From: Gallionella sp.
GTDB taxonomy: Bacteria > Pseudomonadota > Gammaproteobacteria > Burkholderiales > Gallionellaceae
Reading direction: 5' to 3'
Length of the DNA: 46,081 bases
NCBI GenBank assembly: GCA_030645535.1
Contig: JAUSNM010000037.1
Span: 1 to 46,081, forward strand
This document shows, one piece after another, positions 1 to 9,182 of the stretch (its first letter is position 1; each line of letters begins with the position of its first letter). Position numbers and translations under genes: made by a program. The notes below the pieces were generated by a model. It saw only the letters and a program-made list of their open reading frames with translations, had not been told where the DNA came from and searched no databases.

Positions 1-1310
1 ATGTCAAACATGACGGAGCGGCTCATCAGGAAGCGGCCGCCGGCATCCTTGATCGCGTTGGCGCTCAGCAACACGGACAGGTGAGTGCCGTCCCCGCGCG
101 CGATCTCGATTTCGAGATCGCTTATCGGCTCGCCCTCTTTGAGCTTCTGGTAGCACTTCAGGAAGGTTTTTTCGCCGGCCGTCGTCAGCAGATCGGTGAA
201 CCTCATGTTGCCCACGACCTCTTCACGTGTGCGACCAAGCCACTCGAGCCCGGTGTCGTTAATCTTAACGAACACACCATCAGCGTCGAGCGAGTGGTAA
301 GCGCAGGGGGCGTTCTGGTACAGATCCTCGATCTGATCGGCATTTTTCCTGAGTGCGCTCCCGGCCTGCGTACAAGCGGTAAGCTTGGCTGCAAGATTGG
401 CATTGGCCGATTTGAACACTGCGGACTGTTGCTCGCATTGCGTCGTGCGTGTGGCCACCAGCTCATCGATACGGCGGCGATGCACACGCAACTCTTCTTC
501 GAGCAGCTTGTCCTTGGTGATATCGATCAACATGCCCTGCTGCAACAGTGGCGATCCCGATTCGTCGTACACCAGGCTTGCCTCATCCAGGAACCAGCGC
601 ACTTCGCCGGCACGGTTGAGCAGGCGGTATTCGCAGCGCAACGGTTTGCCGGTAGCGCGCGCATTGTCGAATGCCTCCGCTACCCGTGTTCTGTCATCGG
701 GATGAATATAGCTGCGCAGTGAGCCAACCTGAGAGGTCCATTCCTCCGGGGAATAGCCCAGCGTGGAAAGTTGCGGGCTGACATAGAGCAGCTTGCCGGG
801 TATGTCCAACGCTGCGGTATAGGTGATTGCCGGAATCTGCTCTACCAGGAAACGGTACTTCGCTTCGGCCTGAACCAGACGGGATTCCATCTGTTTCTTT
901 TCCGTCAATGCCTGTCGCTCGCGCAGCACGCGCTGGATGACCGCGGGCAGCAGCTCCAGATATTGGCGGTTAGCATCCTTGACCAAATAGTCCTGCGCAC
1001 CGCGTTTCATGGCTTCGACCGCGACCGAGGTGTTGTCGGCACCGGTCAGCATCATGACCGGCACCGTGATCTCGCCCAGATCATTTCTCAGCTCGACCAG
1101 AAACTCCAGACCATTCATATCCGGCAAGTGATAGTCGAGCAACACGCAATCCGGCTTTTGCTGATGGGCGATTTTCAGCCCCTCGCGACCCGTCTCGGCT
1201 TCAGACAGTACGAATTCATAGCTCGTATCCTGCGCCAGCGCGCGGCGGCAGGCCATGCGGTCTACCAGGTCGTCCTCAACGATGAGTATGTGTATTTTCG
1301 GTCTGCTCAT
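1..1310 (-). CDS. Receiver-PAS-PAS sensory protein, probable hybrid histidine kinase (3' end outside window)
   Basis: The gene starts at ATG 1310 and is still open at the window edge (436 codons seen). Residues about 5-120 are a CheY-like receiver with acidic residues (VEDD), phospho-acceptor Asp in LLDYHLPDMNG and Lys in YLVKD. A short coiled-coil linker and two PAS domains follow (about 145-255 and 330-436); the first carries the typical LGYSPEEW and YIHPDD motifs. A kinase core is expected beyond the window but cannot be seen. The ATG overlaps the stop of the upstream response regulator by 4 bases (ATGA), so translation is coupled. The receiver is a close paralogue of that at 3606, which shows module duplication. 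It is a cytoplasmic signalling protein; its input is unknown. Confidence 0.85.
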   Translation of the reverse strand, partial: MSRPKIHILIVEDDLVDRMACRRALAQDTSYEFVLSEAETGREGLKIAHQQKPDCVLLDYHLPDMNGLEFLVELRNDLGEITVPVMMLTGADNTSVAVEAMKRGAQDYLVKDANRQYLELLPAVIQRVLRERQALTEKKQMESRLVQAEAKYRFLVEQIPAITYTAALDIPGKLLYVSPQLSTLGYSPEEWTSQVGSLRSYIHPDDRTRVAEAFDNARATGKPLRCEYRLLNRAGEVRWFLDEASLVYDESGSPLLQQGMLIDITKDKLLEEELRVHRRRIDELVATRTTQCEQQSAVFKSANANLAAKLTACTQAGSALRKNADQIEDLYQNAPCAYHSLDADGVFVKINDTGLEWLGRTREEVVGNMRFTDLLTTAGEKTFLKCYQKLKEGEPISDLEIEIARGDGTHLSVLLSANAIKDAGGRFLMSRSVMFD

Positions 1311-1723
1311 TGCGGTACCTCGCTGATTGTCCAATAGGCGTCGAAGGTGCGCATGACTTCGACGAATTGCCGGTAATCCACCGGCTTGGCCATGTAGCCG
1401 GCCACCCCCAGGTCGAAACTGTTTATTTTGTCCTGTTCTTCCTCGGAGGTGGTCAGCACCACCACCGGGATGCGCCTGAGCAGGGTGTCGTGCTTCATCA
1501 CCTTGAGGAACTCGATGCCATTCATGATCGGCATGTTGAGATCGAGCAGGATAATACACGGCTTAACGCTGTCAGGGTCGCGCAGATATTTCAGGGCCTC
1601 CTCGCCATTTTCCGGATTCACCAGCGGGTTGGCGACCTTAACCTCCTTCAGGGCGCGCTTGACCGTCATGACGTCGACTTGATCGTCTTCCACCAGGAGA
1701 ATTGGCTTGTTGATGTCTTTCAT
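1307..1723 (-). CDS. Single-domain response regulator, Rcp1 (phytochrome-regulator) family
   Basis: This 138-residue protein is one receiver domain with no output domain. It has the acidic pocket LLVEDD, the phospho-acceptor Asp in IILLDLNMPIMNG, the TTS switch Thr and the Lys of GYMAKPVDYRQF. The asparagine-rich middle and the C-terminal FVEVMRTFDAYW tail match the Rcp1-like regulators that usually follow phytochrome-type or PAS histidine kinases and shuttle phosphate. Its stop codon overlaps the start of the next gene (ATGA), so it is made together with the receiver-PAS protein. AAGGAA lies 7 bases before the ATG. A second, deleted copy of this gene lies at 3603-3698. The cognate kinase is not certain. 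Confidence 0.9.
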   Translation of the reverse strand: MKDINKPILLVEDDQVDVMTVKRALKEVKVANPLVNPENGEEALKYLRDPDSVKPCIILLDLNMPIMNGIEFLKVMKHDTLLRRIPVVVLTTSEEEQDKINSFDLGVAGYMAKPVDYRQFVEVMRTFDAYWTISEVPQ

Positions 1724-1863
1724 GCTTGTGTTCCTTATCTAGATTAAGTCTGAATGTTAATCCTGGTACATTGCTGCCTTCTTGAATGGAGCAAGTCTCA
1801 TGTATTCATGAACGAACCCCTTCAAAAACTACTCGCGTTACAAATTGCCGGAACAATTAGTTC

Positions 1864-3606
1864 TCAATTTGTATTATTCAGGCTGACTAATCTGCTTTTT
1901 CGAAATTCCAGTGCCTCGTCGATCACGCACATAAGTTCATTGAGTTCGAAGGGCTTGCAGATATGGCGAAAAAATCCTGCGCCCGCCCCTTTCAAAACAT
2001 CATGGGGCATGGCATTGGCACTCAGGGCAACGATAGGAATATGCACCGTTAGCGGATCTTTAAGCAGTATCTCCATCGCTTCGATACCGCTGATATCAGG
2101 CAAGGCGATATCCATCAGAATCACATCTGGCAGATGGGTTCGGGCCAGTTCGATACCAAGTTTGCCGTTATCTGCGCTCAGCAAGCGCATATCGGGACGA
2201 ACCTCCTCAATGAGCTCCCTGACCAGTAACAAATTGACCGGGTTGTCTTCAACATAAAGCAGTGTGTGCTGCTGCATGCCGACATAAATTCTCGGCGTAA
2301 TCTCTTCAGCTTTGCATCCCCTTGCCTCAAGTTGAGGCACAGTAGCCGAGGCGAGTTCGAACCAGAACACGCTACCCACTCCGACGGTGCTTTCCACATG
2401 GATTACGCCTCCCATCAGCTCAATCAATTGTTTGCTCGTCACCAGGCCAATGCCTGTCCCTTCGACGGAGCCACTCTCTTGACCAAGACGATTGAATGGC
2501 TGGAAAAGTTGCGTCAATTTTTCCGGGGGCAGTCCAATCCCGGTGTCCTGAATGCTGATGCGAATGTACCCCGAAGTGTCAGCAACGCACTTCACCTCGA
2601 CCGTTCCCTGCTCGCGATTGTATTTGATCGCATTGGACAAAAGGTTGATCAGAACCTGCTTTAACTTATTCCGGTCAGCCTTGACAATCAAAGAGTCGTC
2701 TAACTTGTGAAAGATCAAATGGATGCCATATCGCTGTGACTGCGGTTCGATCATGCCCTGGCATTCTGACATGAGCACAGCCAGAGATACCGATTCCTGG
2801 GACAGCACGAGATTGCCGGACTCAATCGTCGAGAGATCCAGAATTTCGTTTATCAGGTCCAGCAAATACCACCCTCCATGGAGAATCTTTTTGAGCCTTG
2901 CCATCTGGCCAGGCGCAGGCTTAGGCGAGCCGGCTTCTATTAACTGTGCAAAACCAAGAATGGCATTGAGCGGGGTGCGCAGCTCATGGCTCATTCTGGA
3001 AATAAAATTTGATTTCGCAAGATTGGCTTTTTCTGCTGCGGCTTTAGCGTGTATCAGTTCTGCTTGCACACGCTTGCGTTCAGCCACATCCTGACGCAGA
3101 TGTTTATTCGCCTCAGCAAGTTCATCGGTGCGCGTTGCCACCAGCTCTTCAAGATGCCAACGGTGTTGCCGCAGTTCAGCTTCGACCTGTTTTTTTTCCA
3201 TCAGCATCCGACGCTCGCGCAGCACGCGTTGGATGACAGCGGGCAGCAGATCCAGACATTGACGGTTAGCATCCTTGACCAGGTAGTCCTGCGCGCCGCA
3301 TTTCATCGCTTCGACCGCGACCGACACGTTGTCGGTGCCGGTCAGCATTATGACCGGCACCGGGATCTCGCCCGGATCGTTTCTCAGCCCGGCCAGAAAC
3401 TCCAGGCCATTCATGTCCGGCAAATGGTAGTCGAGCAACACGCAGTCCGGCTTTTGCTGATAGGCAAGCTGCAGCCCCTCATGGCCGGTTTTGGCTTCGG
3501 ACAGAACGAATTTGCAGTTCGGATCCTGCGCCAGCGCGCGGCGGCAGGCCATGCGGTCCACCAGATCATCCTCAACGATGAGTATATGTATTTTCGGTTT
3601 GCTCAT
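1864..3606 (-). CDS. Hybrid histidine kinase: receiver - coiled coil - HisKA/HATPase - receiver
   Basis: This 580-residue soluble protein opens with a receiver (about 1-125, Asp in LLDYHLPDMNG) almost identical to the one at 1310. A long coiled coil (about 130-200) leads to a HisKA domain (MSHELRTPLNAI, the phospho-accepting His) and a HATPase with N box LINLLSNAIKYN and G boxes DTGIGLPPE and GTGIGL. A second receiver (about 450-565, Asp in VILMDIALPDISG) ends the protein. There is no membrane segment, so signals probably arrive through the N-terminal receiver. The start at 3606 overlaps the remnant regulator reading frame by ATGA, the same arrangement as the intact copy at 1307-1310. The output is unknown. 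Confidence 0.9.
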   Translation of the reverse strand: MSKPKIHILIVEDDLVDRMACRRALAQDPNCKFVLSEAKTGHEGLQLAYQQKPDCVLLDYHLPDMNGLEFLAGLRNDPGEIPVPVIMLTGTDNVSVAVEAMKCGAQDYLVKDANRQCLDLLPAVIQRVLRERRMLMEKKQVEAELRQHRWHLEELVATRTDELAEANKHLRQDVAERKRVQAELIHAKAAAEKANLAKSNFISRMSHELRTPLNAILGFAQLIEAGSPKPAPGQMARLKKILHGGWYLLDLINEILDLSTIESGNLVLSQESVSLAVLMSECQGMIEPQSQRYGIHLIFHKLDDSLIVKADRNKLKQVLINLLSNAIKYNREQGTVEVKCVADTSGYIRISIQDTGIGLPPEKLTQLFQPFNRLGQESGSVEGTGIGLVTSKQLIELMGGVIHVESTVGVGSVFWFELASATVPQLEARGCKAEEITPRIYVGMQQHTLLYVEDNPVNLLLVRELIEEVRPDMRLLSADNGKLGIELARTHLPDVILMDIALPDISGIEAMEILLKDPLTVHIPIVALSANAMPHDVLKGAGAGFFRHICKPFELNELMCVIDEALEFRKSRLVSLNNTN

Positions 3607-3698
3607 AGCAGCACATCACTGTTGGTCAAATAGGCGTCGAAGGTGCGCATGACGTCGACGAATTACCGGTAAACCACCGACTTGTTGATGTCTTTCAT
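3603..3698 (-). pseudogene. Remnant of an Rcp1-like response regulator with an internal in-frame deletion
   Basis: The sequence starts with ATG at 3698 and the same first six codons as the intact regulator at 1723 (MKDINK). It then jumps directly to the C-terminal VDYR...FVEVMRTFDAYW coding part. The centre, including the phospho-acceptor Asp, is missing. The intact copy carries the hexamer ggcttg at both places that correspond to the junction, which fits recombination between short direct repeats. A Gln codon has since become TAA, leaving 11 codons. The ATGA overlaps with the kinase upstream (stop at 3695-3697) and the hybrid kinase downstream (start 3606) are both kept. Confidence 0.85.
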
Positions 3699-5047
3699 GC
3701 TTGTGTTCCTTCAGTTTGGATTAGGGTTGCAGAGGTGCGCGGCAGCGTGAAGAAAAATGTGCTTCCTTCTCCGACCGTGGACTCGACCCAGACGTGTCCG
3801 CCGTACATTTCCACGATTTTCTTTACCAGTGCCAAACCGACACCGGAGCTCTCCACACGGTCGCGCGGAGCGAGCGTCTGGAACAACTGGAAGATTTTTC
3901 CAAAATGTTGCTGCTTGATACCGGGGCCATTATCGGTGATGCTGAATTTCCAAAGCCTGCCCTCGGCGCTACAGTTGATGCGAATTTTGCCCTCGGGTTT
4001 GTCCATGTACCTGATCGCGTTGGAGAGCAGGTTCTGGAACACCTGCTGGATGCGGGTCGGCTCTGTCATGACAGTCGGCAAGGGATTTTCAATGGTGACG
4101 GTGATGTTTGCCGGCGGGGCAAGCGAGTCGATCACCTCCGGCACCAGCCGGTTCAGATCCACTGCGACCAACGTTTCCTTCACCCGGCCCACCCTTGAAT
4201 ACAGCAGAATTCCGTCAATCAGGCCGTCCATGCGGCGCACCCTGTTGACCAGAAGGCGCATATGCTCACGGCCTGCGTCATCGAACTTGTCTGCGTAATC
4301 CGTGGAAAGCCAATCCGCCAGCGAACTGATGGCGCGCAGCGGAGCCTTGAGGTCATGGGACGCCACATAAGCAAAGTTTTTGAGTTCCTCGTTGGCGCTT
4401 TTAATCTCCCGCAGCAGTGCTTTCAGATAACGGAGTTGCAGGTAAAGGATGGCAAAGATCACCGCCATGACGGCCAGCGTGTAGGCGACGATGGTATTGA
4501 TCACTCCGCTGAGGGATACTTTCAAGGTTTGGATCGGATAGGTGATATCGATCACCCCGTGCACCGCACCGATATGCGATTGGGTGTGACATCTCAAACA
4601 TTCCTGGCTGGCCACCACCGGATACAGATAACGGATGCTGTCCTTGTTTGGAAAAAGCAGTGCGGACTGCCCGCTGTCCAGCGCCTGACGCAAGGCGGTA
4701 TCGCCAGTGACGACCGCATGTTCCCCCGACATTTCACCGAACTGGCGCGCCACGACTTCACCCCGGTAGACGTTTATCTTCAGATCGGGGAAGGTCTCAT
4801 TCAGACGCCCTATGGTCTCGGTGATATCCTGCTTGTTCCATCCCTTGCGCATCGCGGAATAGAGACTTTGAAACACCAGCTTGGAAGTTTGTTGCGCATC
4901 ATTGCGAGCCAATTCTTGCACCGCACGATCCCGCACAATGCCTGACAGGAAAAAAATCAGCGCGATCGCAATCGCCAGTGAAAACAGCGAGAACAGGATC
5001 AACCTGCCCAAGGTCAACTGCCTGAATTTCTCCAGAATTCCCTCCAT
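3695..5047 (-). CDS. Membrane sensor histidine kinase with DUF3365/Tll0287-like CxxCH sensor
   Basis: From ATG 5047 the product has 450 residues. Membrane segments are at about 16-37 and 183-205, with a periplasmic domain between them carrying a CxxCH motif (C150, C153, H154) of the DUF3365 family, which can bind heme c. The cytoplasmic part has HisKA (SHDLKAPLRAI, H231) and a HATPase (NLLSNAIRYM, DNGPGI, SSGVGLALVK). I prefer the ATG at 5047 because AAAAGGG lies 8 bases before it; an in-frame ATG at 5071 would add 8 residues but has no clear ribosome site. Its stop overlaps the start of the remnant regulator, so it once formed a coupled kinase-regulator pair. A redox, oxygen or NO signal is plausible but not shown. 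Confidence 0.88.
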   Translation of the reverse strand: MEGILEKFRQLTLGRLILFSLFSLAIAIALIFFLSGIVRDRAVQELARNDAQQTSKLVFQSLYSAMRKGWNKQDITETIGRLNETFPDLKINVYRGEVVARQFGEMSGEHAVVTGDTALRQALDSGQSALLFPNKDSIRYLYPVVASQECLRCHTQSHIGAVHGVIDITYPIQTLKVSLSGVINTIVAYTLAVMAVIFAILYLQLRYLKALLREIKSANEELKNFAYVASHDLKAPLRAISSLADWLSTDYADKFDDAGREHMRLLVNRVRRMDGLIDGILLYSRVGRVKETLVAVDLNRLVPEVIDSLAPPANITVTIENPLPTVMTEPTRIQQVFQNLLSNAIRYMDKPEGKIRINCSAEGRLWKFSITDNGPGIKQQHFGKIFQLFQTLAPRDRVESSGVGLALVKKIVEMYGGHVWVESTVGEGSTFFFTLPRTSATLIQTEGTQA

Positions 5048-5260
5048 CGCATTTACCCTTTTAATGATCACGCATCACACTCGGCACCCAGTCTTCGACT
5101 GCTTGCCGGTTGAAAAAAACATACGATCTATGCCGATTTTTTTGGGTCAGATACTGACAACCAGTGTTCGAATTTTACTTTAAGTTGGCACCAGACGATT
5201 AACTTTACGCCTTGATCGTCCTATATGGGCACGAAGGAAATATTCATCGTTGCCAACAGA

Positions 5261-5449
5261 CTACCATAACGCCAGTGGCGTTTTGCGTTCCGGCCAGTTA
5301 TTCATATCGCCGCAATGCAGCCAACCTTCGACTTGCTCAGACACTCGATGGTTAGCGTCATAGAACCCAAGCGCCCCGCCTTCAGACATCATCAGCCTCA
5401 AGGAGGACGGAGTATCATCGACTGCGAGCATCTTGCGCTCATGTACATT
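5261..5449 (-). CDS. Small hypothetical ORF (62 aa) after the hybrid kinase
   Basis: The frame opens with ATG 6 bases after the stop of the large hybrid kinase and runs 62 codons to TAG. The C-terminal half is compositionally protein-like, with WLHCG and NNWPERK. No ribosome site is clear and no family is recognised. About 45 bases at its 3' end resemble the sequence after the diguanylate cyclase (around 9061-9110), where the same NN-PERK codons occur with a stop in place of Trp. It may be a remnant of an older gene tail rather than a working gene. The rest of 5048-5454 shows no further gene. Confidence 0.3.
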   Translation of the reverse strand, partial: NVHERKMLAVDDTPSSLRLMMSEGGALGFYDANHRVSEQVEGWLHCGDMNNWPERKTPLALW

Positions 5450-5454
5450 ACCTG

Positions 5455-8400
5455 TCAGTCCTTCCCCAATGCCTTCAGAATGGCAGGATAATCGAAGTTT
5501 TCCGCCAGATGCAACAGCGTCTTGTGCAACTTCGAATCATGAGATGCAACTTGCCCGATGACGGCGCTGATGCGTTCACCAACCAGGCTTACCAGGGCAT
5601 CGCGGAGTTCGAGGCGCAGCTCAGGCGGCAATACCGCCAGCATCTTCGCCGTCAATACCACCTCTTCTTCTGCAGCAGGCGCGTCGGAGTAAGTGTATTG
5701 CACGCCCAATTGCCTGGTCAGGCATTCATATATTTCGTTGAAGCGGTAGGGTTTGCGCACGAAGTCATCCATGCCCGCATCGAGCATTTCGACGCGTTGC
5801 TCCGCAAAGGCAGAGGCTGTGACAGCGACTATTTTCACATCAGTTCCACCGGGCAGTTCGCGGATACGCCGGGTCGCTTCCACCCCATCCATCACCGGCA
5901 TGCGCCTGTCCATCCAGATCAGGTGCGGCCGCCAGCTGTTGAATAACTCGAGGGCCAGCAGGCCGTTGTCTGCCAGCTTAACCAGGAAACCAACGCTTTT
6001 CATCAGTTTGCTGAGCAACAATTGGTTCTCCAGCTGATCTTCAACGATCAGGATGCGGTATTCGGGCTGACCAGGTACCAGGCCCGTAATATCGCCCCTT
6101 ACCACGTTTTCCGGCTTGACCACGTCGGATGCCGCAACCTTCTCCGCCGGCAGCTCCACTCTGAAGGTTGAGCCTTTACCCTGCGTGCTTTCGACACTGA
6201 TAGTCCCGCCCATCAACTGCACGAACTGCCGGGTGATCGTCAAGCCAAGGCCCGTGCCCTGCTGGGTAGTCGTTTGCCCCAACTGCACAAAAGGCTCGAA
6301 GATTTTTTGCTGGTCAGCCTCACTGATGCCGCTACCTGAATCCTCGACCTCGATCAGCAAGCGCGGCGGTATCGCATGCGGCTTCATCCCGAAGCGCACA
6401 GTAACACCGCCTTGCCGGGTAAATTTCACCGCATTGCCGAGCAGGTTGATCAACACCTGACGCACGCGCGCCTCGTCGCCCTTGATATAGCGCGGAAATT
6501 CAGAAGACTGGTCGACCAGCAGTTGCAGCCCTTTCTCCTGGGCGCGCACATGCATCATATCGGTGACATCGCGCACCATACCGCCGAGATCGAAGGGGGC
6601 ACTCTCCAGTTGCACCCGGCCGGCTTCGATCTTGGCCATTTCCAGCACATCGTTGATCAGCGTCAGCAGATGTTCGCCGCTGCGGTTGATGATGTCGAGA
6701 TTCTCACGCTGCTCCTGGGCCAGCAACGGATCTTTACGCATCAGGCTGGAAAAACCGAGAATAGCGTTCAGCGGCGTGCGCAACTCATGGCTCATGCTGG
6801 ACAGGAACACGCTCTTGGCCCGATTCGCCGCTTCTGCCGCATTGCGTGCCAGCTCCAGATCATTCGTGCGCAACGCCACCTTTTCCTCCAGCTGATCCTT
6901 GTAGCGTTTAAGCTCTTCTTCCGCCCGCTTCTGCACTGTCACATCCCGGGCCGCAGCAAAGACCCCGAGAACTTTTCCGGCTGCGTCCTTGTACACGGTG
7001 GCGTTGTACAAGACATCAGTCAATCTTCCATCCACATGCCGGATCGTCAGCAGGTAGTCTGTGACGAAACCTTTGGCGAAGACTTGCTGGTAACCCTCGC
7101 GAGCCTTCGCAGGCTCGGTGAAGTAGTTGGAGAAGTCCGCCCCGATCAGTTCGGAACGGCTCTTGCCGGTGACTTTCTCAGTCGCCTGATTGACGTCGGT
7201 TATTTTCCCTGCCACGCTGATGGTCACCATCGGATCCATGCTCGCCTCGATCAGGCTGCGGGTATAGACACTCGCATGGAGCAACTCTTCCTCCATGCGT
7301 TTTTTCTCGGTGATGTCCCGTGCAATGGTGGAAATCCCGGTGATATTGCCCGACGCGTCCCTGATAGGCGAGAGGGTGAGCGCGACATGGATCAGTGTGC
7401 CATCCTTGCGGATTCTTTCGGATTCGTGGTTTGCGACCATTCCTCCCTTGCGTATTTTTTCCAGAAGTTCGTTTATCTCGGCGTGGTGTGAAGGCGGCGC
7501 GAGCGTAGTGATGTGCTTGCCGATAATTTCATCGGCGCTATAACTATAAATTATCTCTGCGCCTTTGTTCCAGCTGGTAATGATGCCGTCGGTGGTTTTG
7601 CCAACAATCGCATCGTTGGAAGATTCCACGATGGCGGCAAGCTGCGTACGCGTTGCTTCCGCCTGCTTAAGCTCGGTGATATCGATATTGGTTCCAACCA
7701 TACGGATGGATTTTCCCTGGGGGTCGCGGTAGGTTTTGCAGGCGGCCTTGATATTCCGGACGGTGCCATCCGGACGAATAATACGAAATTCGGGAGCATA
7801 TTCCCGCTCACCTCGTAGCGCCGCTTGAATTTCCCCGTCGGCAAACTGACGGTCATCGGGATGCAGCGTACGAATCCATGCATCATAGGCGCCACCGAAA
7901 TCCTCTTTGCGAATACCGTAGAGGGTGTACATGCTTTCGTCCCAGGTCAGTTCGTTTCTTGCGACATCCCAATCCCAAATGCCGACATTCCCCGCAGTGG
8001 TAGCAAGATGAAGGCGCTCTTCATTGGTACGCAGCGCCTCCTCGCTTTTCTCGACCGCCTGTATTGCCTGCTGTTGCTTTCTGCCTCCGACAAACAGACC
8101 GATCAAGCCCAGCCCCCAGATCAGTCCATGACCGGCAACCATTGCGTTACGCTCGCTGCGTCCGGCTAACATGACCACATCGACCGGGATGGCGACACTT
8201 ACCCCGCCGCGAATATCGCCGAGTTTGTCACCAAAACGCGCGTGGCATTTCAGGCAAGACTCTTCCGTGACCATCGGCTTCATGTAACGGTAATAGGTCT
8301 TGCCGTCCTCCAAGACGTCGAATGATGCCGACTCCTTGTCGCCACGACCGAAAGCTTCGATCGCCTGACGTTCCCACGTATCTGCGGCATTGGCCGGATT

Positions 8401-8799
8401 GATCGGTTTCGGGCTGGCAATGTGATCACGCAGCGTGCTCCCGCTTGTGCGCATATTTTCATGCACCAGTCGCACGACGTAAGATGAATTAAGTAGCGTC
8501 AGCAGTTTGCCTGAAGGCGTCTTGATGTCGCGCTCCGGCACATGACTCAACCATGGATTAGGCTGAATTTTGTCGGACACCGGCACATATACCCCGCCGC
8601 TTTGGATCATCCAGTTGCGATATTCCATCTCCATGCCGTGAATTGCCGCAGCTTGCGTGTGCAGACTTGCCTCAATGCTCTGTCGCTGAGAATATAAATT
8701 CCAGATTAAAGAGGCAATGAAGACCAGCGTCCAAAACAGCATGAACAGTTTGATATTGCGCCAATACAGTTGAGTTTGGGAATAGGCTATGCCTCGCAT
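5455..8799 (-). CDS. Large hybrid histidine kinase with CxxCH periplasmic sensor and three PAS domains
   Basis: The 1114-residue protein has membrane segments at about 18-35 and 222-238 that flank a DUF3365-like periplasmic domain with CxxCH (C182, C185, H186). Three PAS domains follow (about 255-380, 385-505, 510-630), then HisKA (MSHELRTPLNAILGF, about 670), HATPase (LINLLGNAVKF, GTGLGLTITRQF) and a receiver (Asp in WMDRRMPVMDG). A helical tail of about 75 residues (MLAVLPPELR...FDYPAIL) follows. The tail is shared with the kinases at 12286 and 29346 and has no recognisable HPt histidine motif. AAGGAG 8 bases before the ATG supports this start. Two of its PAS domains match those of the 29346 kinase but in a different order. 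Phosphotransfer partner and signal are unknown. Confidence 0.9.
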   Translation of the reverse strand: MRGIAYSQTQLYWRNIKLFMLFWTLVFIASLIWNLYSQRQSIEASLHTQAAAIHGMEMEYRNWMIQSGGVYVPVSDKIQPNPWLSHVPERDIKTPSGKLLTLLNSSYVVRLVHENMRTSGSTLRDHIASPKPINPANAADTWERQAIEAFGRGDKESASFDVLEDGKTYYRYMKPMVTEESCLKCHARFGDKLGDIRGGVSVAIPVDVVMLAGRSERNAMVAGHGLIWGLGLIGLFVGGRKQQQAIQAVEKSEEALRTNEERLHLATTAGNVGIWDWDVARNELTWDESMYTLYGIRKEDFGGAYDAWIRTLHPDDRQFADGEIQAALRGEREYAPEFRIIRPDGTVRNIKAACKTYRDPQGKSIRMVGTNIDITELKQAEATRTQLAAIVESSNDAIVGKTTDGIITSWNKGAEIIYSYSADEIIGKHITTLAPPSHHAEINELLEKIRKGGMVANHESERIRKDGTLIHVALTLSPIRDASGNITGISTIARDITEKKRMEEELLHASVYTRSLIEASMDPMVTISVAGKITDVNQATEKVTGKSRSELIGADFSNYFTEPAKAREGYQQVFAKGFVTDYLLTIRHVDGRLTDVLYNATVYKDAAGKVLGVFAAARDVTVQKRAEEELKRYKDQLEEKVALRTNDLELARNAAEAANRAKSVFLSSMSHELRTPLNAILGFSSLMRKDPLLAQEQRENLDIINRSGEHLLTLINDVLEMAKIEAGRVQLESAPFDLGGMVRDVTDMMHVRAQEKGLQLLVDQSSEFPRYIKGDEARVRQVLINLLGNAVKFTRQGGVTVRFGMKPHAIPPRLLIEVEDSGSGISEADQQKIFEPFVQLGQTTTQQGTGLGLTITRQFVQLMGGTISVESTQGKGSTFRVELPAEKVAASDVVKPENVVRGDITGLVPGQPEYRILIVEDQLENQLLLSKLMKSVGFLVKLADNGLLALELFNSWRPHLIWMDRRMPVMDGVEATRRIRELPGGTDVKIVAVTASAFAEQRVEMLDAGMDDFVRKPYRFNEIYECLTRQLGVQYTYSDAPAAEEEVVLTAKMLAVLPPELRLELRDALVSLVGERISAVIGQVASHDSKLHKTLLHLAENFDYPAILKALGKD

Positions 8800-9182
8800 T
8801 TTTTGTACTCCTTGATCAAATCATTGTTACGGCGCTGAGAATATAGCGTGGCGGTATCGCAAAACCATAAATTACGTAAACGGTGAACAAGTCTGGATCT
8901 TAGCTGTCGCAGCAAGCTGTTCAAATCCGGGGCAATTGAGCTGAAGAAAATGACACTGGGGTGCATCGCAGCTGCCGAGCCGGCTTGACCACGTATGTCA
9001 TACTTCTGCTTCATGCATGCGGCACGCGAGCTATATTTATAGCCATCCCGAAAGCCGCCCCCGGAACTTTGCGTTCAGGTCAATTATTCAACTCCCCCGG
9101 CAGCGGCCACTGGTGACGGGCAGCATCCCAGACAGATCGTCGATTTTCCCCTGCAGCTGACATTCAGAATTTTCAATAAATT
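8800..9182 (-). other. Intergenic region between diguanylate cyclase and hybrid kinase
   Basis: About 380 bases with the ribosome site of the 8799 kinase at one end and a possible coupled mini-ORF (9088-9186) at the other. A frame at 8787-9014 overlaps the kinase start and lacks family features, so it is not accepted as a gene. No clear promoter or terminator is visible. Confidence 0.4.

Noticed and set aside
6376..7491. 371-codon plus-strand ORF
   Set aside because: It is antisense to the hybrid kinase at 5455-8799, which has clear domains; the composition is that of a shadow frame.
8787..9014. 75-codon minus-strand ORF before the hybrid kinase
   Set aside because: It overlaps the kinase start and its ribosome site and has no recognisable features.
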